Assembly: GCF_014852585.1 (NCBI RefSeq)
Contig: NZ_JACVBX010000004.1
Span: forward strand, 62,001 to 126,000
Source of the DNA: Pseudomonas sp. PDM18
GTDB taxonomy: Bacteria; Pseudomonadota; Gammaproteobacteria; Pseudomonadales; Pseudomonadaceae
DNA length: 64,000 nucleotides
Reading direction: 5' to 3'
Shown: positions 51,876 through 60,885 of the stretch, piece after piece
Numbering within the stretch: the first letter of the stretch is position 1
Layout of the letters: the number at the start of each line of letters is the position of its first letter
Notes under the pieces: model-generated
Database searches by the model: none
What the model was told of the DNA's origin: nothing
What the model saw: only the letters and a program-made list of their open reading frames with translations
Position numbers and translations under genes: made by a program

Positions 51876-53465
51876 ATGCAGGGTTGGAGCAAAGATCGCA
51901 AGGCGCTGGTGCTGTTGCTGGGCGCCACGCTGGTGCTGTTGGTGTTCGGGCTGGGCTGGCGTGAGGTCTGGGGGCCGGAAGTGCGCTGGGCGGATATCTC
52001 GCTGCAGATGCTGCAGTCGGGCAACTACTTCGACCCCTACCTTCGCGGCGCGCCGTATTACGACAAGCCACTGCTGTCTTATTGGCTGATCACTGCGCCG
52101 GCCAGCCTGTTCGGCCTCAACCACTGGACGTTGCGGCTGAGCACCGTGCTGGCGGGGCTGGGCAGCGTCTGGCTGACCTGGTGGCTGGGCGAGCGCCTGC
52201 TGCGCAAGGGCACCGGGTTGCTGGCCGGCTGGCTGCTGGCGACCACCTTCTACTTCCTGTTCTGGGCTCGAGTAGCGACGGCCGACATCCTCACCGTGTT
52301 CGGCGTGCTGGCGGCGCTGGCGTGGTATTGGCGAGACCCGGAAGACACGAGCTTCTCCGGCTACCTGGGCTTCTTCCTGATCCTCTCGCTGACCTCGTTG
52401 TGCAAGGGACTGATCGGCTTCATCCTGCCTGGACTGGTGCTGCTCCCTCATCTATTCGCCGAGGGGCGCTGGCGCCGTCATCTGAACCTGCGGCTGGTGG
52501 CCGCGCTGGTAGTGGCAGGCGGCGTGTATGCGATTCCTTTCGTGCTGTCGCACTTCTATGGTCAGCCCAGCTATGGCGAGAGTGGTCTTGCGCTGGTGTT
52601 CAAGGAAAACGTGGTGCGCTTCTTCGATCCCTTCGATCATATGGGGCCGATCTACACCTACCTGGTCTACCTTCCGGCCTACACCCTGCCCTGGGCACCG
52701 CTTTGGATCATCGGCCTGTGGTACGCCGCGCGCCGCTGGAAGCAACTGCAGCCCAACGCGCGCTGGCTGGTCTGGGCCCTGTTGTTGCTGTTCGTGTTCT
52801 TCACCGCCAGCGGTAGCCGCCGCAGCTACTACGTTCTGCCCCTGGTACCGTTCGCCCAGTTGCTGGCGGCCTGGTGGGTGGTCGAGTCGCGGCATGAGCG
52901 TGGGCTCGAAGGGCTGGGGCGCATCTGGCCTAAAGCGGTAGGGGCGGGTGCGGCGCTGATGCTGCTGGTGCTGGGCGTGGCTTACCCGTGGAGCAATGGC
53001 GGTGGAGGGGTTCCGCAGTTCGCCAGGGACGTGCGCGCCGCAGCGGAACAGACCGCGCCCTGGTCGCAGTGGCGGGTGCTGTTCCTCGGAGATGACGATG
53101 CCCGTCTGCCGATGTATCTGGCGCAGTACGGCCAGCGGCAAGCCCACTCCTTCTTCTATGTCCACTCCGGTTATCCACAGGGCGACAGCGCCGCGCTGTT
53201 TGCCTGGCTTCGCCAGACCACCGGTGAGGACTGGGACCCGGCGCGTACCCTGATCATCTCCCAGATGACCCATGAGGGAGATCAGCCGCTGAACTGGCTG
53301 ACGGCGGATCACCGGTTGATCGAGTCGCAGCTGAACAACGGTCAGCGTCTGGGGCACGCGAAGAACAAGGAGGCGAGCCTGGCCTATGTGCCAACAAGCT
53401 TGACCAAGTCGCTCAGTGCGACCGCAGCGCCCGGCGTAGCAGAAGCAGGTAAGGCGGCAGATTGA
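51876..53465 (+). CDS. ArnT-like (PMT/GT83) membrane glycosyltransferase
   Basis: A 529-residue inner-membrane protein with about 11-12 hydrophobic helices and a C-terminal periplasmic domain (about 390-500). The first periplasmic loop has the dolichyl-mannosyltransferase/ArnT pattern with acidic residues (VRWADISLQMLQSGNYFDP, then GAPYYDKPLLSYW). Such enzymes move a sugar from undecaprenyl phosphate to lipid A or another acceptor. There are no arn genes nearby, so the sugar is unknown. It may start at GTG 51873 or ATG 51876. Its last 53 bases overlap the convergent DUF2784 gene. Confidence 0.8.
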   Translation: MQGWSKDRKALVLLLGATLVLLVFGLGWREVWGPEVRWADISLQMLQSGNYFDPYLRGAPYYDKPLLSYWLITAPASLFGLNHWTLRLSTVLAGLGSVWLTWWLGERLLRKGTGLLAGWLLATTFYFLFWARVATADILTVFGVLAALAWYWRDPEDTSFSGYLGFFLILSLTSLCKGLIGFILPGLVLLPHLFAEGRWRRHLNLRLVAALVVAGGVYAIPFVLSHFYGQPSYGESGLALVFKENVVRFFDPFDHMGPIYTYLVYLPAYTLPWAPLWIIGLWYAARRWKQLQPNARWLVWALLLLFVFFTASGSRRSYYVLPLVPFAQLLAAWWVVESRHERGLEGLGRIWPKAVGAGAALMLLVLGVAYPWSNGGGGVPQFARDVRAAAEQTAPWSQWRVLFLGDDDARLPMYLAQYGQRQAHSFFYVHSGYPQGDSAALFAWLRQTTGEDWDPARTLIISQMTHEGDQPLNWLTADHRLIESQLNNGQRLGHAKNKEASLAYVPTSLTKSLSATAAPGVAEAGKAAD

Positions 53466-53781
53466 GCGCAACCACTACCAGGCCGAGGACGACCTGGGTC
53501 GCCTCGGTCAGGCTGGCGGGATAGATCAGCGGGATCAGGTAGTGCTCGACGAAGCCGCCGCGATAGCCGCTGTCGCCGGCCAGCGTGCGGAAGTGGTTTT
53601 CCAGCGGAGTGAGCGGGCAATAAAGGTGGAGGAACTCCACCGCCATGCCCCAGGCCGCCGCCGGCACGTGCAGCCAGGCCAGGCGCGGCCAGCGCAGCAC
53701 CTGCAGGCCGCCGAACAGCACGAAGAGGATGAACCCCAGGTGCAGCAGAACGACGGCGTCGGCGGCCAGGCGGTAGAGCAT
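53413..53781 (-). CDS. DUF2784 membrane protein
   Basis: A 122-residue protein with about three or four hydrophobic helices, of the DUF2784 family (block MLYRLAADAVVLLHLGFILFV at the start and VEFLHLYCPLTPLEN in the middle). Function unknown. It runs into the 3' end of the ArnT-like gene by 53 bases, on the opposite strand, and follows the DUF1456 gene closely (7 bases), so it is cotranscribed with that gene. Confidence 0.82.
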   Translation of the reverse strand: MLYRLAADAVVLLHLGFILFVLFGGLQVLRWPRLAWLHVPAAAWGMAVEFLHLYCPLTPLENHFRTLAGDSGYRGGFVEHYLIPLIYPASLTEATQVVLGLVVVALNLPPYLLLLRRALRSH

Positions 53782-53788
53782 GGCGACC

Positions 53789-54250
53789 TCAGCGCTGCTG
53801 GCGCTGGGTCAGGCCCTTGAGGAAGTTGCGCAGCAACTGGTCGCCGCAGGGGCGGTAGTTGTTGTGGCCGGGCTTGCGGAACAGCGCGCCCAGTTCGGTC
53901 TTGGTGACGATGAAGCTGACGCTGTCGAGGATCGCGAGGATGTCGTCGTCGCGCAGCTCGAAGGCGACGCGCAGCTTCTTCAGGGTGATGTTGTTGGTCA
54001 GCGGCAGCTCCACCGGCGGCAGCGGGCGCGATTCGTCGCGGCCGCGGCGATGCACGATCAGGCCATCGAGGAAGTGCGCCAGCACGCGGTCGCTGCACGG
54101 CTTGAAGTCCGGCTCGTCGTCGCGGGCGAGGTAGGCGCCGATTTCCTCGGCGCTGACGTTGAAACCGGCCAGCGCGGTGATCTCGGCTACCTGGGCATCG
54201 CGGATGTCCAGCAGGTAGCGCAGGCTGCGCAGTACGTCGTTGTTGGTCAT
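53789..54250 (-). CDS. DUF1456 (YehS-like) protein
   Basis: A 153-residue cytosolic protein with two copies of the DUF1456 domain: NNDVLRSLRYLLDIRDAQVAEI (about 3-60) and NNITLKKLRVAFELRDDDILAIL (about 86-150). Each repeat ends in a C-D-x-x-L-x-x-FL motif (CSDRVLAHFLDGL, CGDQLLRNFLKGL). Function unknown; E. coli YehS is the same family. It is upstream of DUF2784 and 49 bases downstream of rimO, with a terminator in between. Confidence 0.87.
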   Translation of the reverse strand: MTNNDVLRSLRYLLDIRDAQVAEITALAGFNVSAEEIGAYLARDDEPDFKPCSDRVLAHFLDGLIVHRRGRDESRPLPPVELPLTNNITLKKLRVAFELRDDDILAILDSVSFIVTKTELGALFRKPGHNNYRPCGDQLLRNFLKGLTQRQQR

Positions 54251-54268
54251 GTTCGTTCCATTGAAATG

Positions 54269-54294
54269 AAAAGCCCCGCTTCAGCGGGGCTTTT
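54269..54294. terminator. Terminator after rimO
   Basis: AAAAGCCCCGCT-TC-AGCGGGGCTTTT, symmetric, 5 bases after the rimO stop on the minus strand and 19 bases upstream of the DUF1456 start. It should separate rimO from the DUF1456-DUF2784 unit. Confidence 0.9.
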
Positions 54295-54299
54295 GCGGA

Positions 54300-55622
54300 T
54301 CAGACCAGTTCGGCCCAGAGGTCGTACTCATCGGCGTCGGTGATGCGTACGCGCACCTTGTCGCCCGCTTTCACGTCGAAGCTGTCGATGTACACGGCGC
54401 CGTCGATTTCCGGAGCGTCGGCGTAGGAGCGGCCGACCGCGCCTTCATCGTCCACTTCGTCGATCAGCACATCGATTTCCTTGCCGATCTTCAGTTGCAG
54501 GCGGGCGGCGGAGATCGCCTGCTGGTGCGCCATGAAGCGCTCCCAACGGTCCTGCTTGACGTCATCGGGTACGACGTCCAGGCCCAGGTCGTTGGCCGGA
54601 GCGCCTTCCACCGGGGAATACTGGAAGCAGCCGACGCGGTCGAGCTGGGCTTCGGTCAGCCAGTTGAGCAGGTACTGGAAGTCTTCCTCGGTCTCGCCGG
54701 GGAAGCCGACGATGAAGGTGGAGCGGATGGTCAGCTCGGGGCAGATCTCGCGCCACTTCTTGATGCGCGCCAGGGTCTTGTCCTCGAAGGCGGGGCGCTT
54801 CATGGACTTCAGCACTTTCGGGCTGGCGTGCTGGAAGGGGATATCCAGGTAGGGCAGCAGCTTGCCCGCGGCCATCAGCGGGATCACGTCGTCGACGTTG
54901 GGGTACGGGTAGACGTAGTGCAGGCGCACCCACACGCCCATGGAGGAGAGCGCCTCGCACAGTTCCAGCATGCGGGTCTTTACCGGCTGGCCGTCCCAGA
55001 AATCGAGCTTGTACTTCAGGTCCACGCCGTAGGCGCTGGTGTCCTGGGAGATGACCAGCAGTTCCTTGACGCCGGCCTTGACCAGGCGCTGGGCTTCGCT
55101 GAGCACGTCGCCGACCGGACGGCTGACCAGCTTGCCGCGCATCGACGGGATGATGCAGAAGCTGCAGCTGTGGTTGCAGCCTTCGGAAATCTTCAGGTAG
55201 GCGTAGTGACGCGGGGTCAGCTTGATGCCTTGCGGCGGCACCAGGTCGATCAGCGGGTTGTGCTCGGCCTTGGGCGGGATCACCTCGTGGACGGCATTGA
55301 CCACCTGCTCGTACTGCTGCGGGCCGGTCACGGCCAGCACGCTGGGGTGCACATCACGGATGCTGTTTTCGGCGACGCCCATGCAGCCGGTGACGATCAC
55401 CTTGCCGTTCTCGGCGATGGCTTCGCCGATGGCGTCCAGGGACTCGGCCTTGGCGCTGTCGATGAAGCCGCAGGTGTTCACCACCACCACGTCTGCGTCC
55501 TGGTAGGTGGGGACGATTTCGTACCCTTCCATGCGCAGCTGGGTGAGGATGCGTTCGGAGTCGACCGTGGCTTTAGGGCAACCAAGGCTTACGAACCCGA
55601 CTTTGGGTGTGGCGGTGGACAT
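54300..55622 (-). CDS. rimO: Ribosomal protein S12 methylthiotransferase RimO
   Basis: Radical-SAM enzyme that methylthiolates the conserved aspartate of ribosomal protein S12. It has 440 residues: N-terminal UPF0004 domain with three cysteines (SLGCPKA, NTCGF, TGCMG), the radical-SAM Cys-x3-Cys-x2-Cys in [10 protein letters not shown], and a C-terminal TRAM domain (about 375-440). It is divergent from kup. The ATG at 55622 gives [17 protein letters not shown], the usual start. Confidence 0.96.
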   Translation of the reverse strand: MSTATPKVGFVSLGCPKATVDSERILTQLRMEGYEIVPTYQDADVVVVNTCGFIDSAKAESLDAIGEAIAENGKVIVTGCMGVAENSIRDVHPSVLAVTGPQQYEQVVNAVHEVIPPKAEHNPLIDLVPPQGIKLTPRHYAYLKISEGCNHSCSFCIIPSMRGKLVSRPVGDVLSEAQRLVKAGVKELLVISQDTSAYGVDLKYKLDFWDGQPVKTRMLELCEALSSMGVWVRLHYVYPYPNVDDVIPLMAAGKLLPYLDIPFQHASPKVLKSMKRPAFEDKTLARIKKWREICPELTIRSTFIVGFPGETEEDFQYLLNWLTEAQLDRVGCFQYSPVEGAPANDLGLDVVPDDVKQDRWERFMAHQQAISAARLQLKIGKEIDVLIDEVDDEGAVGRSYADAPEIDGAVYIDSFDVKAGDKVRVRITDADEYDLWAELV

Positions 55623-55866
55623 GTGCGGCTAACCTCGAAGGGCGCGCTGGCGGCGCCTCTGATCAAAAAGTGCGCAATTCTAGCGGCGTCCCGCGCACTT
55701 GACCAGCCTCTCTGGGACAACCTGTCGCAGGCCATCGGACAGCCCCGTTTGCCCGGTAATTGTGAGCAACAGGCTCTATAGTCATTCAGAACCTTCGCAC
55801 CCGGCCCTTGCATCGACGAATGGCTCGGAGCAGGATGCGCCGAATTTTTTTGAGGAATTTTGTTAC

Positions 55867-57771
55867 ATGTCCGATGCAAGCGCCGGCACCGTTGAGCATG
55901 AGCAGCCCCATTCGAGCTCCGCGATCGGCCTGATGGTCGGCGCCGTGGGCGTCTGCTACGGCGATATCGGCACCAGCCCGCTGTACACCCTCAAGGAGGT
56001 ATTCATCGGCGGGTATGGCGTACAGGCCAACCATGACGGCGTGCTGGGCGTGCTCTCGCTGATCTTCTGGTCGCTGATCTGGGTGGTGTCGATCAAGTAC
56101 GTGATCTTCGTCCTGCGCGCCGACAACCAGGGCGAGGGCGGGGTGATGGCGCTGTCGGCACTGGCCCGCCGCGCCGCCGCCGGGAAGCATCGCTTGCAGG
56201 CGATGGTGGTGATCGCCGGCTTGATTGGCGCGGCACTCTTCTATGGCGACAGCATGATCACCCCGGCGATTTCGGTGCTTTCGGCCATCGAGGGTCTGGA
56301 GATCGCCTTCGACGGCCTGGAGCACTGGGTGGTGCCGCTGTCGCTGATCGTGCTGGTCGGCTTGTTCCTCATCCAGAAGCACGGCACCGCGCGAATCGGC
56401 ATTCTCTTCGGTCCGGTGATGGTGGCGTGGTTCGTGGCGCTGGCGGCGCTGGGCGCCTACGGCGTGTCGCGCCAGCCGGAAGTGCTGAAGGCGATGAACC
56501 CGGCATGGGCTGTCAATTTCTTTCTATCGCATCCGGGTATCGGCGTGGCCATCCTCGGCGCGACCGTACTGGCGCTGACCGGTGCCGAAGCGCTGTACGC
56601 CGACATGGGCCACTTCGGCCGCAAGCCCATCGCCCGCGCCTGGTTCGCCCTGGTGCTGCCGGCGCTGGTGCTGAATTACTTCGGCCAGGGCGCGACCATC
56701 CTGGTCGACCCGGAAGCCGCGCGGAACCCCTTCTACCTGACCGCTCCAGGATGGGCGCTGGTGCCGATGGTGGCGCTGTCCACTGCGGCCACGGTAATCG
56801 CGTCCCAGGCGGTGATTTCCGGCGCCTTCTCGCTGACCCGCCAGGCCATCCAGCTCGGCTTCGTGCCGCGCATGGTGATCCAGCACACCTCCAGTCACGA
56901 GCAGGGGCAGATCTACATTGGCATGGTGAACTGGGCACTGATGGTCGGTGTGGTCCTGCTGGTGCTGGGCTTCGAATCCTCCGCCGCTCTGGCCTCGGCC
57001 TATGGCGTGGCGGTGACCGGAACCATGCTGATGACCACGCTGCTGATGGGCGTGGTGATCTGGCTGCTGTGGAAGTGGCCGCTGTGGTTGGCGATTCCGT
57101 TCTTCCTGATGATGCTGTTCGTCGACACCCTGTTCTTCGCCGCGAACCTGCCGAAGGTCGTCCAGGGTGGTGCCTTCCCGGTGATCGCCGGCATCGGCCT
57201 GTTCATCCTGATGACTACCTGGAAGCGTGGCCGCCAGCTGCTGGTGGACCGCCTCGACGAGGGCTCGCTGCCGCTGCCGCTGTTCATTTCCAGCATCCGC
57301 TCGCAGCCGCCGCACCGCGTGCAGGGCACCGCCGTGTTCCTCACCGCGCGCACCGACGCCGTGCCCCATGCGCTGTTGCACAACCTGCTGCACAACCAGG
57401 TGCTGCATGAGCAGGTCGTCCTGCTCACCGTGGTCAACGAAGACAGCCCGCGCGTGCCGCCGGACCGTCGCTTCGAGGTGGATGCCTACGGCGAGGGCTT
57501 CTTCCGCGTGGTGCTGCACTTCGGCTTCATGGAAGACCCGGACATCCCGCAGGCGCTCAAGCTATGCCACCTCAACGAGCTGGATTTCAGTCCGATGCGC
57601 ACCACCTACTTCCTCAGCCGCGAGACGGTGATCCCCTCCAAGCTGATCGGCATGGCGCGCTGGCGCGAGGCGCTGTTCGCCTTCCTGCTGAAGAACGCCA
57701 ACGGCAACCTGCGCTACTTCAATTTGCCGCTGAACCGGGTGATCGAGCTGGGGACGCAGGTGGAAATCTGA
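55867..57771 (+). CDS. kup: Low-affinity potassium transporter Kup
   Basis: Proton-coupled K+ uptake protein of the KUP/HAK/KT family. It has 634 residues: about 12 membrane helices up to residue 440, then a cytosolic domain. Family landmarks: [43 protein letters not shown] and [14 protein letters not shown] choose ATG 55867 ([13 protein letters not shown]) behind TGAGGAA; the open frame upstream is not family sequence. It is followed by a strong terminator. Confidence 0.95.
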   Translation: MSDASAGTVEHEQPHSSSAIGLMVGAVGVCYGDIGTSPLYTLKEVFIGGYGVQANHDGVLGVLSLIFWSLIWVVSIKYVIFVLRADNQGEGGVMALSALARRAAAGKHRLQAMVVIAGLIGAALFYGDSMITPAISVLSAIEGLEIAFDGLEHWVVPLSLIVLVGLFLIQKHGTARIGILFGPVMVAWFVALAALGAYGVSRQPEVLKAMNPAWAVNFFLSHPGIGVAILGATVLALTGAEALYADMGHFGRKPIARAWFALVLPALVLNYFGQGATILVDPEAARNPFYLTAPGWALVPMVALSTAATVIASQAVISGAFSLTRQAIQLGFVPRMVIQHTSSHEQGQIYIGMVNWALMVGVVLLVLGFESSAALASAYGVAVTGTMLMTTLLMGVVIWLLWKWPLWLAIPFFLMMLFVDTLFFAANLPKVVQGGAFPVIAGIGLFILMTTWKRGRQLLVDRLDEGSLPLPLFISSIRSQPPHRVQGTAVFLTARTDAVPHALLHNLLHNQVLHEQVVLLTVVNEDSPRVPPDRRFEVDAYGEGFFRVVLHFGFMEDPDIPQALKLCHLNELDFSPMRTTYFLSRETVIPSKLIGMARWREALFAFLLKNANGNLRYFNLPLNRVIELGTQVEI

Positions 57772-57784
57772 GTTTCAGCTGTAT

Positions 57785-57814
57785 GAAAAAACGCGCCAAA
57801 TGGCGCGTTTTTTC
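57785..57814. terminator. Terminator after kup
   Basis: GAAAAAACGCGCCA-AA-TGGCGCGTTTTTTC, a fully symmetric hairpin ending in six T, 13 bases after the kup stop. It can also serve the minus-strand DUF2790 gene. Confidence 0.93.
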
Positions 57815-57847
57815 ATTGTGGGTGCAGCCCCGTGCTGATGACTCTTA

Positions 57848-57873
57848 GTAGGAGCGGGCAAGCTCGCTCCTAC
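57848..57873. repeat. REP-type palindrome
   Basis: GTAGGAGCGGGC-AAGC-TCGCTCCTAC, the common intergenic REP palindrome of pseudomonads (GTAGGAGCGAGC...GCTCGCTCCTAC type), single copy here. Half-copies are at 22394 and 62280. Confidence 0.75.
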
Positions 57874-57984
57874 AGCCATTCGCCGAACCGCATCGCTGTG
57901 CAGAAATCAGGATCGCCCCCCGGACCGCCACCACAGGCTCGCGGGGTTTGGCCAAGACGGCCGGAGGGCGATGCGCGCTCAGGC

Positions 57985-58251
57985 TCAGCCCTGGCTGGTG
58001 CTGCCGCCCCATTCGAGGAAGCGGACCTTGTGGGTCTCGCCGTTGTGATCCTGGTAGACCATGTATGCCGGCACGATGCCGACCTTGCCGGAGTTGTCGG
58101 TGCGGTGCAGGACCTTGTCGACGTCCAGGGACATGCCGTAGTGGTATTCGGTGACCGGCAGCTCGGCGCCGGGGTTCTTGATTGCGTCCTGGGCAAAAGC
58201 CATCGGGGCGAGGCTGGAGATGACAGCCGACACGACAGAGGCAAGCTTCAT
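57985..58251 (-). CDS. DUF2790 exported protein
   Basis: An 88-residue small protein with a signal peptide (about 1-20, ending MAFA-QD) and a mature DUF2790 domain (YHYGMSLDVDKVLHRTDNSG, VYQDHNGETHKVRFLEWG). The family is largely restricted to Pseudomonas, often in several copies per genome, and is found near copper or stress genes; its function is unknown. It stands alone here. A 257-base gap upstream carries its presumed promoter. Confidence 0.83.
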   Translation of the reverse strand: MKLASVVSAVISSLAPMAFAQDAIKNPGAELPVTEYHYGMSLDVDKVLHRTDNSGKVGIVPAYMVYQDHNGETHKVRFLEWGGSTSQG

Positions 58252-58334
58252 TCTTTGTTTCCTCGGTAAAGGGCCCTTCGGGTCCCTTGAATGGGTTTGA
58301 AAGCCCCACCGGGGAGCACTGGCATCGATGATGT

Positions 58335-58359
58335 CTGTCCTGGGGTCCAGACAGGACAG
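58335..58359. other. Inverted repeat upstream of the DUF2790 gene
   Basis: CTGTCCTG-N9-CAGGACAG, perfect 8-bp arms, 84 bases upstream of the DUF2790 start, inside a 257-base gap that otherwise shows no gene. It could be an operator for that gene, or an RNA end for the oxidase unit on its other side; there is no T tract. Confidence 0.4.
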
Positions 58360-58508
58360 GGGACGATGCTTCAGGCGTCCATCAGGTGGCGGGGCACGGG
58401 AGTGATATTCCTCCTCGGGCTGCCCGCCGGGAAATTGATGTGCTTGCTAATGAAAATTGATGGAGGTGATGCGGCGCTCTGTCGCAGGCCTTTGCGGAAG
58501 ATGCCGCG

Positions 58509-58739
58509 CTAGGGCTGCCAGTCGCGCCAGTGCTGGCAGTCGCCCCGGCAGCGGCCAGGGCAGGCGCAGCCGGTGCGGCTGCGCCCCGTGGCTTTCTCCA
58601 TGCGCCGGGCAACCTCTTCGTCATCGGCGAAGGGCAGCATGCTGGCTTCCTCGATGCCGCGCTTGCGGTGCGCCCGCAGGCTCCAGCCGACGCCGAAGTA
58701 CAGCGCCAGCAGGCCGCCCAGTCCCAGCAAGAGCGTCAT
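58509..58739 (-). CDS. Small CcoQ-like membrane protein with C-terminal cysteine cluster
   Basis: A 76-residue protein: one N-terminal membrane helix (about 2-19), a short basic stretch (RAHRKRGIEEA), then MLPFADDEE, which resembles the LPFADD of CcoQ/FixQ subunits of cbb3 oxidases. Unlike normal CcoQ it ends with four cysteines, C58-x-C60-x3-C64-x3-C68, plus His70. It starts one base after the ccoN stop, so the two are translated together. I infer an accessory subunit for this orphan CcoN; the cysteines may bind a metal or form disulfides. Confidence 0.72.
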   Translation of the reverse strand: MTLLLGLGGLLALYFGVGWSLRAHRKRGIEEASMLPFADDEEVARRMEKATGRSRTGCACPGRCRGDCQHWRDWQP

Positions 58740-58740
58740 C

Positions 58741-60168
58741 TCAGGCCATCCGTTCGGCGACGCGCAGGGCTTCCGGGCGTGCCTGGCGCACAGTCATCCA
58801 GGTGTTCCAGGCCATCAGCAGCATGCCGCCGAGGAACATCATGCCGCCGCTCATGCGTACCACGAAGCCGGGGTGGCTGGCCTGCAGCGCTTCGACGAAG
58901 GAGTAGGTGAGCGTGCCGTCGGCGTTCACCGCCCGCCACATCAGGCCCTGGGTGATGCCGTTGACCCACATCGAGGCGATGTAGAGGACCGTGCCGATGG
59001 TGGCCAGCCAGAAGTGTGCGTTGATCAGGCCGATGCTGTGCATCTGTTCGCGACCGAAGACCTTGGGAATCAGGTGGTAGAGCGAGCCAATGGAAATCAT
59101 CGCGACCCAGCCCAGCGCGCCGGCATGGACGTGGCCGATGGTCCAGTCAGTGTAGTGGGACAGGGCATTGACGGTCTTGATCGCCATCATCGGACCTTCG
59201 AAGGTCGACATGCCGTAGAACGCCAGCGACACCACCAGGAAGCGCAGGATCGGGTCGGTGCGCAACTTATGCCAGGCGCCGGACAGCGTCATCATGCCGT
59301 TGATCATCCCGCCCCAGCTGGGCGCCAGGAGGATCAGCGACATCACCATGCCCAGCGACTGCGCCCAGTCGGGCAGGGCGGTGTAGTGCAGGTGGTGCGG
59401 GCCGGCCCAGATGTACAGAGTGATCAGCGCCCAGAAGTGCACGATGGACAGCCGGTAGGAATACACCGGGCGCCCGGCCTGCTTGGGCACGAAGTAGTAC
59501 ATCATCCCGAGGAAGCCGGTGGTGAGGAAGAAACCCACCGCGTTGTGCCCGTACCACCATTGCACCATGGCGTCGGTGGCGCCGGAATACACCGGGTAGG
59601 ACTTGAACCAGTCCACCGGGATGGCCAGGTGGTTGACGATGTGCAGCATCGCCGTGACCAGGATGAAGGCGGCGAAGAACCAGTTGCCCACATAGATGTG
59701 CGAGGTCTTGCGCTTCATCAGCGTGCCGAAGAACACCACTGCGTAGGCGACCCAGACGATGGCCATCCACACCGCGCCGGTGAATTCGATCTCGGCGTAT
59801 TCCTTGGTGGTGGTGTAGCCCAGCGGCAGGGTGATCATCATGGTCACGATCAGCGCCTGCCAGCCCCAGAAGGTGAAGGCGGCGAGGCTGTCGGAGAACA
59901 GCCGCGTCTGGCAGGTGCGCTGCACCGTGTAATAGCTGGTGGCGAACAGCGCACAGCCGCCGAAGGCGAAGATCACCAGGCTGGTGTGCAGCGGGCGCAG
60001 GCGCCCGAAACTGGTCCAGGGCAGGTCCAGGTTCAGTTGCGGCCAGACCAGCTGGGAGGCTATCAGAACCCCCATGGCCATGCCGACGACACCCCAGACC
60101 ACCGTCATGATGGCGAACTGGCGGACCACCTTGTAGTTGTACGCCTGCTCCGTGCTTCTCGTGTTCAT
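58741..60168 (-). CDS. ccoN: Orphan cbb3-type cytochrome c oxidase subunit I (CcoN4-like)
   Basis: Catalytic heme-copper subunit of a cbb3 oxidase, inner membrane, 475 residues and about 12 helices. Histidine ligand motifs are visible: [30 protein letters not shown] and [10 protein letters not shown]. No ccoO or ccoP genes are adjacent, so it is an orphan that must pair with subunits encoded elsewhere, as P. aeruginosa CcoN4 does in low-oxygen or cyanide-containing conditions. Start ATG 60168 ([15 protein letters not shown]). I see no Anr box upstream. Confidence 0.9.
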   Translation of the reverse strand: MNTRSTEQAYNYKVVRQFAIMTVVWGVVGMAMGVLIASQLVWPQLNLDLPWTSFGRLRPLHTSLVIFAFGGCALFATSYYTVQRTCQTRLFSDSLAAFTFWGWQALIVTMMITLPLGYTTTKEYAEIEFTGAVWMAIVWVAYAVVFFGTLMKRKTSHIYVGNWFFAAFILVTAMLHIVNHLAIPVDWFKSYPVYSGATDAMVQWWYGHNAVGFFLTTGFLGMMYYFVPKQAGRPVYSYRLSIVHFWALITLYIWAGPHHLHYTALPDWAQSLGMVMSLILLAPSWGGMINGMMTLSGAWHKLRTDPILRFLVVSLAFYGMSTFEGPMMAIKTVNALSHYTDWTIGHVHAGALGWVAMISIGSLYHLIPKVFGREQMHSIGLINAHFWLATIGTVLYIASMWVNGITQGLMWRAVNADGTLTYSFVEALQASHPGFVVRMSGGMMFLGGMLLMAWNTWMTVRQARPEALRVAERMA

Positions 60169-60319
60169 GCTCGATTCCCGCTTGTGACAGAACGTCCGGG
60201 CGCGCCATGGACTGCAAATCCGGCGCGTTCCGGTGAGCGGGCAATCTAGGAAAATGCGCGGGCAGGAAACAGATTCAGATAGGCCGCGCAAATACGGATC
60301 AGCGGCCGGCCTTACGGAA

Positions 60320-60754
60320 TCAACCGATGTCCAGCCGCCCTGCGAGGAAATGCCGCAGGCGTTCCTGCAGGTAGTCCACCGCCTGGTCGTGGCCGAGGTA
60401 TTCGCTGACCCGCATCAGGCGCCAGTACTGGCCTTCGTCACCGAAACGGATGGCCTCGAACTCGGCCTGTTCCAGGCGCGCCACCAGGAACCAGGCCCAG
60501 GGTGCTGGGCCATGGGTGGCGGGGTAGCGGCGCTGCCATTCGATGCGCTCCTCGTCCAGGCGCAGGGCGAACTCTTCCTCCAGTTCGCGCAGGGCGCATT
60601 GCGCCGGGGTTTCGCCGCCTTCGCGGCCGCCGCCGGGGAAATCCCAGCAGCCGGGATAGGGGATGCCGGGCTTTTCGTCGCGCTTGTAGACCACCAGTTG
60701 GCCGGCGTGGAACAGCGCGAGTTTGGCGCCGGTGAAGTCGTCTACGTGCTGCAT
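60320..60754 (-). CDS. Nudix hydrolase
   Basis: A 144-residue protein with the Nudix box [20 protein letters not shown] (G-x5-E-x7-R-E-x2-E-E, with Phe where the final Gly-like position varies). It is upstream of the oxidase unit on the same strand and divergent from the rluB-type gene. The start [15 protein letters not shown] at 60754 precedes the conserved strand; an upstream open extension is not family-like. The substrate (a nucleoside diphosphate derivative) is not deducible. Confidence 0.85.
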   Translation of the reverse strand: MQHVDDFTGAKLALFHAGQLVVYKRDEKPGIPYPGCWDFPGGGREGGETPAQCALRELEEEFALRLDEERIEWQRRYPATHGPAPWAWFLVARLEQAEFEAIRFGDEGQYWRLMRVSEYLGHDQAVDYLQERLRHFLAGRLDIG

Positions 60755-60885
60755 GGACCTGTTCCCCGTGTGTCGTCGCGCAAGTCGGCTAGTCTTTCCC
60801 GTTCGCAGGCGGTGCTTTGCCGCGCACAAGCGCGTATGATGCGCGACCTTTTTCTTCGTTGCACGACACACCGGGAGGTGCCGAG

